From: Clostridiales bacterium CHKCI001
GTDB taxonomy: Bacteria; Bacillota; Clostridia; Lachnospirales; Lachnospiraceae
Assembly (NCBI GenBank): GCA_900045905.1
Contig: FCNS01000022.1
Coordinates: forward strand, 1 to 64,000
DNA: 64,000 bases
Reading direction: 5' to 3'
Below are positions 63,154 to 64,000 of the stretch, in pieces (the first letter of the stretch is position 1; the number at the start of each line of letters is the position of its first letter). The position numbers and the translations under genes are program-made. Under the pieces are notes generated by a model that saw only the letters and a program-made list of their open reading frames with translations, ran no database searches and was not told the DNA's origin.

Positions 63154-64000
63154 ATGAAAGAAAATTATAATAAGACTATGTATGCCTGTTTTATTGGCTA
63201 TATCGTACAAGCCATCGTGAACAATTTTATTCCATTATTATTTTTAACCTTTCAGGCAACTTATAACATCCCACTATCCAAAATTACTATGCTTGTAACA
63301 ATTAATTTTGGATTGCAATTACTAATTGATTTATTATCTGTATCTTTCGTAGATCGAATTGGCTATCGTGCCTCCATGCTACTTGCACATATTTGCGCAG
63401 CTGTTGGCTTTCTATTATTAACTATTTTACCTGAGATTTTTTCTGATCCATTTATTGGATTACTGATTGCTGTTACAATCTATGCTATAGGCGGAGGACT
63501 TTTGGAAGTATTAGTAAGTCCTGTTATGGAAGCTTGTCCTACAGATAATAAAGAAAAAGCAATGAGTCTATTACACTCTTTTTATTGTTGGGGACATGTG
63601 GGAGTCGTTTTGCTTTCTACTTTATTTTTTAAACGATTCGGGATTGAAAATTGGAAGATACTAGCAGTATTATGGGCCATCATCCCAATCATAAATACGA
63701 TTCTCTTTACAAAGGTTCCAATGGCTTCTCTTATTGAGGAGGGAGAAACAGGACTCACCATTCCTCAGCTTTTTTCCAAGAAAATTTTTTGGCTTTTCCT
63801 ACTAATTATGGTATGTGCAGGAGCCAGTGAACAATCGGTAAGCCAATGGGCATCCACCTTCGCAGAGAAAGGACTTGGAGTAAGCAAAACAATCGGAGAT
63901 TTGGCTGGACCAATGGCATTTGCTATACTAATGGGAACAGCCCGGGCGTTTTACGGAAAATATGGGGAACGAATCAACTTAGATCTCTTCATGATTTACA
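63154..64000 (+). CDS. MFS transporter, 5' part, runs off the window
   Basis: Open frame of 282 codons from the ATG at 63154 to the right edge with no stop. At least seven hydrophobic segments are seen. The MFS loop DRIGYRASMLLAH (about 69-81) after helix 2 carries the family D-R-x-G motif, and a conserved GGGLLEVLVSP helix follows. The fold resembles fucose-permease-like MFS members; the substrate is unknown. The ribosome site is weak. AAAGGAG lies about 50 nt upstream before a seven-codon frame (MNKVIRV), so initiation may be coupled to that frame. Confidence 0.82.
   Translation, partial: MKENYNKTMYACFIGYIVQAIVNNFIPLLFLTFQATYNIPLSKITMLVTINFGLQLLIDLLSVSFVDRIGYRASMLLAHICAAVGFLLLTILPEIFSDPFIGLLIAVTIYAIGGGLLEVLVSPVMEACPTDNKEKAMSLLHSFYCWGHVGVVLLSTLFFKRFGIENWKILAVLWAIIPIINTILFTKVPMASLIEEGETGLTIPQLFSKKIFWLFLLIMVCAGASEQSVSQWASTFAEKGLGVSKTIGDLAGPMAFAILMGTARAFYGKYGERINLDLFMIY

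Overview
The window is AT-rich and carries genes typical of a Gram-positive anaerobe of the class Clostridia, most likely a gut member of the Lachnospiraceae. The basis is the first about 200 nt of a 16S rRNA at the left edge, SecA with a SEC-C tail, long-form HPF, Tex, a UPF0735 ACT protein beside homoserine dehydrogenase, T-box control, strong AGGAGG ribosome binding sites and a KduI/KduD uronate module. No genus can be named from what is visible.

Layout. 1-984: the 5' end of an rRNA operon (minus strand) preceded by two tRNA-Ser genes and two consensus promoters. 984-16000: minus-strand housekeeping genes (ispD, tsaD, rnz, rimI, tsaB, tsaE, tex, hom, an ACT regulator, prfB, secA). 16000-21330: hpf and an SDR reductase on the plus strand, then dCMP deaminase, a SUFU-domain protein, a frameshifted small multidrug export gene and an EamA transporter. 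An AT-rich gap before hpf holds a cluster of DnaA-box-like sites.

21357-43140 is the most unusual region. Read in the direction of transcription (minus strand) it has: a promoter preceded by a run of ten G flanked by direct repeats; a 3353-residue secreted protein built of about 34 GLUG-like repeats plus a Cna-B domain; an 86-residue peptide with a leader-like N terminus; a membrane-anchored protein; an HPr-kinase-like ATPase; a radical SAM/SPASM enzyme; a PqqD-like protein; an ABC exporter without a protease domain; two membrane-anchored Ig-like proteins; a PHP-type tyrosine phosphatase; two bacterial tyrosine kinases; and an S26 peptidase. The locus has the regulatory parts of a capsule system but no glycosyltransferase, flippase or polymerase. 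It also has the parts of a peptide-maturation (RiPP-like) system. I infer a surface-assembly or peptide-secretion locus, possibly phase variable.

43351-60588: greA, then carbohydrate genes: a GH1 glucosidase, phosphosugar mutase and two SGNH esterases with an AraC regulator; an RpiB-like isomerase, kduD and kduI with a second AraC regulator (unsaturated uronate catabolism); and a six-gene Ugp-type operon (ABC importer, glycerophosphodiesterase, HAD phosphatase) for glycerophosphodiester use. 60783-64000: a decayed PIN-domain toxin fragment, a tryptophan T-box with a TrpB2-type tryptophan synthase, and the start of an MFS transporter that runs off the right edge.

The sharpest single-gene oddity is prfB: the in-frame stop at its programmed frameshift site reads UAG rather than UGA.
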